From Spartobacteria bacterium (GTDB lineage Bacteria; Verrucomicrobiota; Verrucomicrobiia; Chthoniobacterales; UBA6821), in the NCBI GenBank assembly GCA_947487385.1, contig CANKWU010000011.1, positions 1-62,394 on the forward strand: DNA of 62,394 nt, read 5' to 3'. How positions within the stretch are numbered: position 1 is the first letter of the stretch; each line of letters opens with the position of its first letter. A model generated the notes under the pieces. The model worked only from the letters and a program-made list of their open reading frames with translations. It was not told the origin of the DNA and ran no database searches. This document shows, in pieces, positions 17,539 through 26,164 of this stretch. A program made the translations under genes and the position numbers.

Positions 17539-18618
17539 TTAACGGCCTGTCTTGACGGTGGCGGCAGCCGTGGTCCCAACTCGCAGGATTTCCGTAGGAA
17601 CGCCGTCGGCTAGCCTTATCCTCACGGGAAAGCGCTGTTCCAACTGAACCCAATCCAGCGCCTGCGGGATCACGGGTAGGATGCTATTCTGCAAGGTCTG
17701 CGGAGTGGCACCCCATCCGATGCTCTCCACCGTCCCATTGAAGAGTTTACCTGCGGCAGTTTTTAGCTCCACGGACGCAGGGTCACCAATCTTCATCCGC
17801 TGGAGCTGCCCTTCGCGAAACGGCTCGCAGACCCACCAGGAGTGAATATCGATCAAGGTAAAGACTTGGCGCCCCTCCATCGCGAAGGCACCTCTGGAAA
17901 TACTCATCTGCGAAATCAAGGCATCAAAGGGAGCCTTTACGGTGCAATATTGAAGATTAAGCTCGGCTTGAGCGAGTGCCGCAGCGGCGACATCACGCTT
18001 GGCCTGGGCCTCCGAGATGTTGAGTACGGAAGATTGAGCTGAGAGAATCTGAGCCTGAGAGACCGCTACTCCTGCCTGAGCAGCCTGCACGGAGTTCTTC
18101 GCATCGGTTACATCCTGGGCGCTGGCATAATGCTTTGCCAGCAGCGGGGCGATGCGGTCGTAGTTGTCCTTGGCGGTTGCAAGCTTTGCCAGAGCCTGAG
18201 CCAAGGAGGCTTCGGCAGACTTGACCTGATCCCCCTGAGCGGCAATCTGCAAACCCGCATTGGTGAGCGCTCCCTCAGCCATAGCCAAGTTGGCCTTAGC
18301 CGATTGCACGGCTATTTCATAAGGGGCGGGGTTGATCTCAAAAAGTAGATCACCGCGCTGGACGAATTGGTTGTCTTTGATTGGAAGTTCCTTGATCGGG
18401 CCAGTGACACGCGGGGCGATTCCGATCATGTCAGCCATAAGTACGCCGTTGTTACAGCGGGGATTTCGGGAGTTCCAAAAATAGGTGATCACTGCGGCAA
18501 TGATCGCCAAGATCACGAAACTCCAACCGATCACTGCCCCTAGAACAGCCTTTCGGGAGTGACGGTCCTCAGGGTCTTGAGCCAAGCCAGTAGGATTCAT
18601 TTTCTCTTCGGTAGTCAT
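17539..18618 (-). CDS. HlyD-family periplasmic adaptor (MdtN/AaeA-like)
   Basis: A 359-aa membrane-fusion protein: one N-terminal transmembrane helix (about residues 25-45), a biotinyl-lipoyl-like half (VTGPIKELPIKDNQFVQRGD), a long coiled-coil hairpin rich in Ala/Gln/Lys (about 95-205) and a C-terminal barrel domain (about 215-355). It should bridge the FUSC inner-membrane pump to an outer-membrane channel. ATG 18618 (MTTEEKMNPTG) lies 5 nt after the ytcA stop. The TolC-like gene at 20321 is the obvious channel candidate. Confidence 0.9.
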   Translation of the reverse strand: MTTEEKMNPTGLAQDPEDRHSRKAVLGAVIGWSFVILAIIAAVITYFWNSRNPRCNNGVLMADMIGIAPRVTGPIKELPIKDNQFVQRGDLLFEINPAPYEIAVQSAKANLAMAEGALTNAGLQIAAQGDQVKSAEASLAQALAKLATAKDNYDRIAPLLAKHYASAQDVTDAKNSVQAAQAGVAVSQAQILSAQSSVLNISEAQAKRDVAAAALAQAELNLQYCTVKAPFDALISQMSISRGAFAMEGRQVFTLIDIHSWWVCEPFREGQLQRMKIGDPASVELKTAAGKLFNGTVESIGWGATPQTLQNSILPVIPQALDWVQLEQRFPVRIRLADGVPTEILRVGTTAAATVKTGR

Positions 18619-18623
18619 GGCAT

Positions 18624-18884
18624 TCAGTGGGTGAAAAAGATCAGGTAGACCAGCAGGGTGAAGAAAACATTCAGGCAGGGATAGCCGATAGAGCGAGGCC
18701 GGATCCATCCATCAAGGCCCACCTTAACCATAATAAACCGTACGATCATGGAGAGAACCCAGCCGATGAGAATCGAAAGAAGCCACGCAGGAAAATAAGC
18801 CCCTCCGATTGCCGGAATGCAGGAGCATCCGGTCATCATCAGAAGGCTTCCGGGAAGCAATAGAATAGAGATCTCTCTTTTCAT
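18624..18884 (-). CDS. ytcA: YtcA family lipoprotein
   Basis: An 86-aa protein with a lipoprotein signal (lipobox LMMTGC, cysteine near residue 20), the motif CSCIPAIGGAYFPAWLL and two later hydrophobic segments. This is the YtcA layout, found in E. coli directly before mdtN-mdtO, as here. Function is unknown; it is presumably a small accessory of the efflux system. It begins 9 nt after ndh and ends 5 nt before the adaptor gene. Confidence 0.85.
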   Translation of the reverse strand: MKREISILLLPGSLLMMTGCSCIPAIGGAYFPAWLLSILIGWVLSMIVRFIMVKVGLDGWIRPRSIGYPCLNVFFTLLVYLIFFTH

Positions 18885-18893
18885 GGAATACGA

Positions 18894-20189
18894 TTAAGAC
18901 AGCCGCTTCATGACGTTCCTGGAGGCATTAACGATGGTCTGACCCGCGCGTTTTCCGGTGACAAGCCACCACAACCACTTGAGGAACGTTCCGACACGGT
19001 TTTCGGATGAAGGAAGGAACTGAATGTGGATCAGGGCCCAAATGAGGAAGGCAAAAAATCCTGCGGACCGCACACCCATCGAATCGACTACTGAATAAAA
19101 CCTGCCGATCACGGCAAGATTGCCTTTGTTGAAATAAACGAACGGCTTCGGGGCGGGGGTTCTCGTGATCTTACTCTCAATCAACCTGCCAACATAAGCC
19201 CCCTGCTGCATGGCCACTTGGGCTACTCCTGGTAGGATACCACCCTTTCGATCTGGGTAACTGGCGGCATCGCCGATCACATACAACTCGGGGAAACCCG
19301 GAACGGAGAAATCGGGATTTACAAGAATCCGACCTCCCTTGTCCGTAGGTGCTCCAAGTTGCTCGACAATCGGGTTGGGACGAACGCCGGCTGTCCAGAA
19401 AACATTCTTAGAGCGGATCAGTTCCCCACCGATCCAGACCCCCTCGTCATCAACCTTGGTGACCCGGGTGCGCAGCCGAACATGCACTCCCAGTTTTTCA
19501 AGATGCTTCTTGGCTTTATCGGATAGTTCCGGAGGAAATGATGAGATAAGGCGATCACCACCATCCAAAATGATGACCTTGAGTGAAGTTGGGTCAAAAC
19601 GCCTGAATTGAGTGGCAAGGGATTGACGGGCAAGTTCGGAGATCGCCCCAGCAAGTTCCACTCCGGTGGGCCCTCCCCCGACCAGAACAAAAGTAAGCAG
19701 TTCCGGATGAGCAGTTGGCTCAAGCTGACACTCGCAGGTTTCAAAGGCCATGAGGATCTTGTCCTTCAGGATCTCGGCATCCTCCAACGTCTTGAGACCC
19801 GGCGCGTAGGGGGCGAATTCGTCGTGACCAAAGTAGGAATGCCTAACACCGGTGGCCAGTACCAGATAGTCGTAGGGTTCAGGAATCTGCTCGCCACTCA
19901 CCGTTATCATTTTTTTGACCGGATCGATTGCGTTTACCTCCCCGAGAAACACCATCGTGTTTTTCTGATTGCGGAACTTCTCACGGAGAGGGGTAGCGAT
20001 ATCCGATGGGGTCAACGAGGAGGTGGCCACCTGATAAAGCAGGGGCTGAAAAACCTGATGATTCGTCCGGTCGACCAACGCAATCCGGGCAGGGGCTGAC
20101 CGGAGTTTGTGAACCAGAGACGTTCCGCCGAATCCACCGCCCACGACAACGACCAAAGGAAGCTCCGATTGATTAATTTCGATGGCCAT
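18894..20189 (-). CDS. ndh: Type II NADH:quinone oxidoreductase
   Basis: A 431-aa single-subunit FAD-containing NADH dehydrogenase, which passes electrons from NADH to quinone without pumping protons. It has the FAD motif VVVGGGFGGTS (about residues 13-23), VFQPLLYQVAT, the NADH motif FVLVGGGPTGVELAG (about 165-179), the third FAD segment YVIGDAASYPD, and a C-terminal hydrophobic/amphipathic region for membrane binding. It ends 9 nt before ytcA and may head the efflux/pqi operon. It is divergent from the TolC-like gene with a 131-nt shared spacer. Confidence 0.93.
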   Translation of the reverse strand: MAIEINQSELPLVVVVGGGFGGTSLVHKLRSAPARIALVDRTNHQVFQPLLYQVATSSLTPSDIATPLREKFRNQKNTMVFLGEVNAIDPVKKMITVSGEQIPEPYDYLVLATGVRHSYFGHDEFAPYAPGLKTLEDAEILKDKILMAFETCECQLEPTAHPELLTFVLVGGGPTGVELAGAISELARQSLATQFRRFDPTSLKVIILDGGDRLISSFPPELSDKAKKHLEKLGVHVRLRTRVTKVDDEGVWIGGELIRSKNVFWTAGVRPNPIVEQLGAPTDKGGRILVNPDFSVPGFPELYVIGDAASYPDRKGGILPGVAQVAMQQGAYVGRLIESKITRTPAPKPFVYFNKGNLAVIGRFYSVVDSMGVRSAGFFAFLIWALIHIQFLPSSENRVGTFLKWLWWLVTGKRAGQTIVNASRNVMKRLS

Positions 20190-20320
20190 GAAAATAGTTT
20201 TAAAAAAAGGGGCGAATAATGAACTCTTTTATGCTTCGCAAGCTAGGATGCCTTCGGAGCGAGTAGCAAGGTAAAACGGGACTCGACAGGTAAACTGGAT
20301 CACCGTTACCTAACCAGCTG

Positions 20321-21817
20321 ATGAGGAAACTTTTCTTAGTCTGCATGGCCTTACTGATCATGACGTGCGTCATGAATCACTCAATGCTTCGGGCATCAGC
20401 AGGCCCTTCGGGCGAGACAGTCTCCATCCCCTCCTCCAAAGAGAAGCAGACTGCAGTTACCTCTTCAGCGGAGATGACACGACAAATGGAGCTCATGGCA
20501 AAGCTCCATGATTACAGCTTTATCGATCCAAAAAAGAGCTACTCACTTCCAGAGTTAGTCGACCTAGCCCAGCGACATAATCCATCCACAAGAATCTCAT
20601 GGGAGACCGCTGTCCAGGCCGCTGCTTCCACAGGCATGACCGAGGCTCAGTTTTATCCAACACTCACAGTGACGAGTAGTTACGGCGGAGGGTACTGGAG
20701 CCAAGACCTCACGGGAGCAAGAAGTCAGTCCGGTATCGTTGTACCCGTGAATTTCAACGATAATGCAAGTGGTACCTACAGCAACCTGAGTGCGGGGGTG
20801 AACCTGCGCTACACCCTCTTTGACTTCGGCCAGAGGATCGCTAACACAAAGGCCGCAAAGCGCACCCAGACCGCCGCCAATCTCTCCTTCAACGCCACAC
20901 ACCAGCAAATCACCTTCCAAGTCACTCAGGCATACTACACGCTCGAGACCGATCGGCGACTGATCGAAACTGCCGAGATCTCCGCAAAGTCAGCGGAAGA
21001 TATTCTGGCTTCCACACAGGCGAAGTACGACCAAGGACTGCTGACTGAACCCATCCTGCTTCAAGCCAAACAGGCCAGAGCTCAAGCCGCATTCGATCTC
21101 GTCAACGCTCGTTCCAACTGGGAGGTGGCAAGGCTGAATCTAATCCAAATCATCGGTGCACAACCGGAATGCGGATTACAAGTCGCCAGTTACGATTTCT
21201 CCCGTCTGGACGGTCGCCTTCAGGCCCCCCTTGACCAATTCGTGCAGGCAGCCTTGAAGCAGAAACCAGACTTACTGGCCAAGGTCGCCAAGGCTCAGGC
21301 AGCCGAGCAATCCTTTCGCGCCACGAAAGCAGGCACCCTCCCTCAATTCTCGATCAAAGGAGTACAAAGCTACCAAAATTTCAACACCACGATCAACGGG
21401 GCAGAAATTCGCGATGTCGGGTTGAGTTTCCAAAACTACGGGGGATCTGTGAATGTCGAATGGCCCTTCTTTGACGGCGGTCTCAACCGAAGCAAGGTCA
21501 AGCAGGCGGCCTCATCGTGGAGGGAGGCCAACGAGGCTGTCCTCCAAGCACGAGAGGAGGCCCTTGCCACCGTCTGGCGCTCCTACACCACCGCAAAGTC
21601 CTCAATCCAGAAAAAGCAGTCTGCGGATGATCTCCTTTCTGCTAGCCAAGCTTCCTACAACGCACTCATGGCCAGCTTTGACCTGGGCAGGACATCTATT
21701 CAGGATGTGCTTATGGCACGCACGTCACTGGCTCAGGCCATGGCTAGCAAGGCACAGTGTGACCAGTCGATCGCAGCGAGTCTGGCGACCCTTGCCTACG
21801 CCAGCGGGCAGCTCTGA
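20321..21817 (+). CDS. TolC-family outer-membrane efflux protein
   Basis: A 498-aa outer-membrane channel protein with a signal peptide (about residues 1-27) and two copies of the OEP domain (about 70-275 and 285-490), rich in long helices and with small-residue strands such as YSNLSAGVNLRYTLFDFGQR and SVNVEWPFFDGG. It should form the exit duct of a tripartite pump. The nearest adaptor and pump are the divergent HlyD/FUSC genes, giving an MdtNOP-like set. Ends in a short CTGAAA/TTTCAG hairpin without a U-run. Confidence 0.9.
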   Translation: MRKLFLVCMALLIMTCVMNHSMLRASAGPSGETVSIPSSKEKQTAVTSSAEMTRQMELMAKLHDYSFIDPKKSYSLPELVDLAQRHNPSTRISWETAVQAAASTGMTEAQFYPTLTVTSSYGGGYWSQDLTGARSQSGIVVPVNFNDNASGTYSNLSAGVNLRYTLFDFGQRIANTKAAKRTQTAANLSFNATHQQITFQVTQAYYTLETDRRLIETAEISAKSAEDILASTQAKYDQGLLTEPILLQAKQARAQAAFDLVNARSNWEVARLNLIQIIGAQPECGLQVASYDFSRLDGRLQAPLDQFVQAALKQKPDLLAKVAKAQAAEQSFRATKAGTLPQFSIKGVQSYQNFNTTINGAEIRDVGLSFQNYGGSVNVEWPFFDGGLNRSKVKQAASSWREANEAVLQAREEALATVWRSYTTAKSSIQKKQSADDLLSASQASYNALMASFDLGRTSIQDVLMARTSLAQAMASKAQCDQSIAASLATLAYASGQL

Positions 21818-21892
21818 AAGCCATCGGTTTCAGAATCTATTTCCCTAAAACACGAAATTGCCACCTGGCGACTCTGAGGATAGTTTCAGGCG

Positions 21893-23599
21893 ATGCTACG
21901 CCGCTGGATCCTGCCGACTATTCCCGATGCGATCCTGACACGTCGCCTGGCGGTGGAACTCGGGATTCCTGATGTCGTGGCAACCCTCCTGGGTGCTAGG
22001 GGATTCTCGACTCCTGATGAGGCAACTCTCTTTCTGGACCCACGTCTCGCGAGCCTGCGTCCACCCGAGGAGATTCCGGGAATTGTGGAAGCTGTAGCCC
22101 GCCTGATTGAAGCCATCCAATCCAAGGAACGGATCACCCTCTACGGAGACTATGATGTCGACGGCGTCTCCTCGCTGACGATCCTCTGCCGCTACCTTCG
22201 TGCCGCGGGAGGCATTGTGGAATGCTTTATTCCCGACCGTGCCTCCGAGGGTTATGGACTCAGCACGGCAGGCGTCGCCCGCTGCCTCCAGGAAACAATT
22301 CCGAGCCTCGTTGTGGCGGTCGATTGCGGAACGAACTCTCGCGTCGAGGCGGAACAGCTCCGGAAGGCAGCTTGTGAACTTGTTGTGCTCGACCACCATG
22401 AGCCCGATCAGGAAACCGTGAAATCTCTCTCCGCCGCTCTAGTGAATCCCAAATTGGGAGAGGACTTTCATTATCTCTGCAGCGCTGGGATCGTCTTCAA
22501 AATCTGCCATGCGATGCAAAAAGCATCTCCTGTGAAGGGACTCGATCTACGCGACTTCCTTGATCTTGTGGCCGTCGGCACGGTTGCCGACATCGTCCCC
22601 TTATCGGGTGAAAACCGAATCTTTGTGAAGGCAGGGCTACGCCAGCTTGCCCGCTCCCGCTGGACTGGCCTCCATGCCTTGCTCCATGTGTCGGGCGCCG
22701 TCGCACCCTATGATCCCTCGGATATCGGCTTCAAACTCGGCCCCAGGATCAATGCAGCAGGGCGGCTCGGAAGCGCCTCCGAGGCTCTCCGCCTACTACT
22801 CACAGACGATGCGAATGAGGCGACGCGGATCGCAGCAGGACTGGAGCAGCAGAATAGGGAGAGGCAGGCTGTCGAGCGCGATGTCACCCAACAGGCCGAG
22901 GAGTGGGTCTATGCACACTTTGATCCCGAGCGCCATGCAACCATCGTGGCAGGAAAGAAGGACTGGCATCAGGGTGTGGTCGGCATTGTCGCCTCGCGCA
23001 TTTCCCGCCGCTGGCATCGTCCAACCCTGATCATCGGGTTCGACGATATTGGTGCCGGCAAGGGAAGCGGACGCAGTATCGAAGGGCTGCCACTCGTCGA
23101 TGCTCTTGGCAGATGCTCCGACCTGCTCGACACCTATGGCGGCCATGACATGGCAGCAGGACTGAGTCTTCAGGAATCGCGGCTGGAGGAATTGAGAAAT
23201 CGCTTCGAGACCGCGACTCGGGAAATCATCAGCGAAGAGGATCTGATTCCGAGGCTCCGTCTGGATGCAGAACTCGATCTGGGGCTTGCCGATGAGGAAT
23301 GGTTGGAAACCCAAGACAGGCTCGCCCCCTTCGGCACTTCAAACGCTCAACCCCTGCTCTTTTCACGGGGAGTCACTCCCTCCTCGACCCCACGCGTTCT
23401 CAAGGAGAAGCACCTCCGACTGGAACTCAAAAGCTCCGGAAAAAAACGTGATGCCATCTGGTTCAACGCCTCGTTGGAAGAACTGCCGCGCCCCCCTTGG
23501 GATGTCGCCTACACCGTCCACCGTAATACCTGGCAGGGACGCGATGAGGCCCAGGTACAGATCGTGGCCATCAGGAGTGCCTCGGGTGGCGCAGGCTGA
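21893..23599 (+). CDS. recJ: Single-stranded-DNA-specific exonuclease RecJ
   Basis: A 568-aa 5'-to-3' single-strand exonuclease used in recombination and mismatch/base-excision repair. DHH-family motifs are present: YGDYDVDGVSSL (about residues 82-93), AVDCGTNS, the DHH of VVLDHHEPD (about 166), the GTVADIVPLSGENR segment and the DHHA1 part with GAGKGSGRSIEG and YGGHDMAAG. The RecJ OB fold follows. Length is normal. recG starts 2 nt after its stop, so the two repair genes are co-transcribed. Confidence 0.95.
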   Translation: MLRRWILPTIPDAILTRRLAVELGIPDVVATLLGARGFSTPDEATLFLDPRLASLRPPEEIPGIVEAVARLIEAIQSKERITLYGDYDVDGVSSLTILCRYLRAAGGIVECFIPDRASEGYGLSTAGVARCLQETIPSLVVAVDCGTNSRVEAEQLRKAACELVVLDHHEPDQETVKSLSAALVNPKLGEDFHYLCSAGIVFKICHAMQKASPVKGLDLRDFLDLVAVGTVADIVPLSGENRIFVKAGLRQLARSRWTGLHALLHVSGAVAPYDPSDIGFKLGPRINAAGRLGSASEALRLLLTDDANEATRIAAGLEQQNRERQAVERDVTQQAEEWVYAHFDPERHATIVAGKKDWHQGVVGIVASRISRRWHRPTLIIGFDDIGAGKGSGRSIEGLPLVDALGRCSDLLDTYGGHDMAAGLSLQESRLEELRNRFETATREIISEEDLIPRLRLDAELDLGLADEEWLETQDRLAPFGTSNAQPLLFSRGVTPSSTPRVLKEKHLRLELKSSGKKRDAIWFNASLEELPRPPWDVAYTVHRNTWQGRDEAQVQIVAIRSASGGAG

Positions 23600-23601
23600 T
23601 T

Positions 23602-25737
23602 ATGACTCTTGAAGCAAAGCCCGCCAAGGTGGCCAAGGCAAAGAGTCCCCAAAAAAATAAAAAGGAGAAGAAGCAGGTATCACTTCCTCCCCATGATCCG
23701 CAAATCAGGCTTGAGGAGCTCGGCTGGATCAGGAGGCCACAACTCACAGCACTGGGCAAACTCGGTATCACCAGCCTGCGCGACCTACTCGAACACTATC
23801 CCCGTCGCCATGAGGATAGGAAGCGCTTCGATTATTTTCCGGACGCGGAGGTTGATCGTTCCTACTGCCTGAGTGGCATCGTGGGAAAGACGGTCTTTCG
23901 TCGGTTCGGAGGAATGCGAAGCTTTGAGGCCGAGATTGAGGAGACGCCCGGATCTCCTCTCACCGCTCGCATCATTCTCCGTTGGTTTAATCTCTTCCAT
24001 GTTCAGAAAACCGTCACGACCGGCGTCCGGGTGATCGTTTATGGTAAGGTCCGCCTTCGCGGGAAGCGCCTCTGCATGGAGCATCCCGAGTTCGAGGTGG
24101 TGACTGATGAGGATCGCCAGAGCATTCATCTCGACCGGATTGTGCCCGTCCATCCTGCGGGAGAAGGAATCAGCGTGAGGATCATCCGGGGATTGATTCA
24201 TCGAGCCTTGGATGAGACCGATTGGGACCGTTGGATCGATCCATTGCTGCACCAAGAGAGCGACTGGAGTTCGGCGCTTCGCACCATTCACTTTCCGGAA
24301 TCGCTGCCGGAACTGGAGCCAGCCAGACGGTCACTCGCACTACGAGAACTGCTAGGGATTCAGATGCTTGTCACTATCCGCAGAAACGAGTCACGAAAAC
24401 CGCGCGGTGCCGCGAAATCATCCAAGGGTGAATTTCTTTCGGTTTTTTTGAACGGGCTCCCCTTCACGATGACCGGCGCACAACAAAGGGCCATCGCCGT
24501 CATCCAAAAGGAAATGGGGCTCCCACACAGGATGCATCGCCTCCTTCAAGGTGACGTCGGCTCCGGCAAGACCGTCGTGGCTGCGGCAGCCATGCTTGCA
24601 TCCGTCGAGTCCGGACACAGGGCCATCCTCATGGCACCGACACAGATCCTGGCAGAGCAACATTTCAGGAATTTTGAGCGATGGATGAACCCACTCGGTA
24701 TTCCGGTGGAGCTTCTGACAGGAGCTAAAAAACCGAAGACATCAAAGCCTCCAGCCGGCGCAATAAACCCCGCCGTACTGATCGGCACCCATGCACTGCT
24801 TCACCATGAATCGGCCATGCTGGGAGCCGGTCTGGTCGTGATCGACGAGCAGCACAAGTTCGGGGTCCTTCAGCGGACGCAATTGGCTAACTCACCCTCC
24901 GCTCCCGACGTCCTTGTGATGACTGCGACTCCCATCCCCAGAACGCTGGCACAGACCATCTACGGCGACCTCGATCTCTCCATTCTGGATGAAAAGCCCT
25001 CCGGACGCGGCGCTCTGCGCACGGCGGCACGCACCAGCGAAAAGCTCCCCGATATCATCTCCTACCTCATGGGCGAACTGGAAAAGGGACGACAGGCCTA
25101 TATCGTCTACCCCTTGATCGATGAGTCTGAGAAACTGGCAGCGAAGGCCGCTGAAGCAGAGTTCAATACTTGGAAGGAACGACTTGCCCCCTACCCTTGC
25201 GCCCTGCTGCATGGAAGAATGAATGCCGAGGAGAAAAAGTGCGTCATGGAGAGCTTTGCCCAGGGAGATACCAAGGTCCTGGTGACCACTTCGGTGATCG
25301 AAGTCGGTGTCGACGTCCCGAACGCCACCTTCTTACTTGTCGAGAATGCGGAGCGATTCGGCCTTGCCCAGCTTCACCAACTCAGGGGTCGCATAGGACG
25401 CGGCCGCCACATCTCCACCTGCGTCCTCATTGAGGGGAGTGGGAACCTGGAATCCATGGAGCGCCTGCGGATTTTGGAAAAGAGCAGTGATGGATTCGTG
25501 ATTGCCGAGGAAGACCTACGCCTTCGCGGTGCAGGGGATATCTTGGGCACAGCCCAGAGCGGGCTTCCTCCTCTCCGTATCGCGGATCTATACCGCGACG
25601 CGGACTTAATCGCCGTAGCCTCTCGGGAAGCCGATCGGATTCTCAAGACCGATCCCGCTCTTGTTCAGTCCCACCACGCTCCCCTGAGGCATCTGCGGGA
25701 GGAGTACGCCCTCCGACTAGCAAGCACCGGCGGGTAA
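23602..25737 (+). CDS. recG: ATP-dependent DNA helicase RecG
   Basis: A 711-aa branch-migration helicase that remodels stalled forks and Holliday junctions. A Lys-rich N-terminal tail precedes the wedge/OB domain (about residues 70-180). Helicase motifs follow: Walker A GDVGSGKTVVA, the RecG-type DEQH box (VIDEQHKFG), TATPIPRTLAQT, VTTSVIEVGVDVPNA and QLHQLRGRIGRG, and the C-terminal RecG wedge-contact region with DLRLRGAGDILGT. It is immediately downstream of recJ (2-nt spacer). Confidence 0.96.
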   Translation: MTLEAKPAKVAKAKSPQKNKKEKKQVSLPPHDPQIRLEELGWIRRPQLTALGKLGITSLRDLLEHYPRRHEDRKRFDYFPDAEVDRSYCLSGIVGKTVFRRFGGMRSFEAEIEETPGSPLTARIILRWFNLFHVQKTVTTGVRVIVYGKVRLRGKRLCMEHPEFEVVTDEDRQSIHLDRIVPVHPAGEGISVRIIRGLIHRALDETDWDRWIDPLLHQESDWSSALRTIHFPESLPELEPARRSLALRELLGIQMLVTIRRNESRKPRGAAKSSKGEFLSVFLNGLPFTMTGAQQRAIAVIQKEMGLPHRMHRLLQGDVGSGKTVVAAAAMLASVESGHRAILMAPTQILAEQHFRNFERWMNPLGIPVELLTGAKKPKTSKPPAGAINPAVLIGTHALLHHESAMLGAGLVVIDEQHKFGVLQRTQLANSPSAPDVLVMTATPIPRTLAQTIYGDLDLSILDEKPSGRGALRTAARTSEKLPDIISYLMGELEKGRQAYIVYPLIDESEKLAAKAAEAEFNTWKERLAPYPCALLHGRMNAEEKKCVMESFAQGDTKVLVTTSVIEVGVDVPNATFLLVENAERFGLAQLHQLRGRIGRGRHISTCVLIEGSGNLESMERLRILEKSSDGFVIAEEDLRLRGAGDILGTAQSGLPPLRIADLYRDADLIAVASREADRILKTDPALVQSHHAPLRHLREEYALRLASTGG

Positions 25738-25798
25738 CTCAGTTCATTGTACCCTCATCTTTTTTATGCATAATCTCTACCAATCAATGGTGATTGAT

Positions 25799-25873
25799 GG
25801 CGGGGTAGCCAAGTGGTAAGGCCGGGCTCTGCAAAAGCCCCATGCGACGGTTCGATTCCGTCCCCCGCCTCCA
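25799..25873 (+). tRNA. tRNA-Cys (GCA)
   Basis: A complete cloverleaf: acceptor GGCGGGG with CCCCGCC, anticodon stem GGGCT/AGCCC around CTGCAAA giving anticodon GCA, T loop TTCGATT, discriminator T and encoded CCA. Its 3' end is the left boundary of the adjacent genomic island. Confidence 0.97.
25853..25872 (+). repeat. Left attachment-type repeat (tRNA-Cys 3' end)
   Basis: The 20 bases CGATTCCGTCCCCCGCCTCC at the tRNA-Cys 3' end recur perfectly at 29415-29434. This is the usual footprint of site-specific integration into a tRNA gene, in which the incoming element restores the tRNA. The flanking bases differ on both sides. Confidence 0.85.
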
Positions 25874-25910
25874 TTCCCTAGAGCCTCATAAACAAAGGCT
25901 CTAGAGGTAG

Positions 25911-25934
25911 CGGACACCAAAACGGACACCAAAA
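25911..25934 (+). repeat. Two CGGACACCAAAA repeats near the left island end
   Basis: Two tandem copies of the 12-mer CGGACACCAAAA, 38 nt inside the left att-type repeat. Three tandem copies of the same 12-mer lie near the right end (29285-29320), in the same orientation. Paired clusters like this suggest integrase arm-binding sites or another end-recognition signal (inference). Confidence 0.7.
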
Positions 25935-25981
25935 AAAACCGTTTTGAGGCTAGTCACCAAGTACGGGTGATGACTCGCCCA

Positions 25982-26113
25982 CTACTCGGTAACAACCCCG
26001 GGATCAACTCCCTCCGCATCAGCGGTGCGTTTACGGGAGTTCTTGTCCCTCCAGTACTTGGTGAGCACCCGGGTAGGAACCCGTCGCTCGAAATCCAAAA
26101 AATAATTCCTAGG
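25982..26113 (-). pseudogene. Possible gene remnant in the island's left end
   Basis: A 43-codon open stretch without a convincing start, reading in part RVPTRVLTKYWRDKNSRK and ending GVDPGVVTE. It lies where an integrase gene often sits in tRNA islands, and it is bracketed by a 10-bp inverted repeat (CACCAAGTAC at 25955-25964, GTACTTGGTG at 26054-26063). I cannot assign it to a family; it may be a fragment of a deleted gene or chance. The rest of 25874-26164 holds only the repeats described. Confidence 0.25.
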
Positions 26114-26164
26114 CTACCATGAGTCTCAGAAGCCGCGCTTTGAGAGAGATAGATCGGTGCCTTT

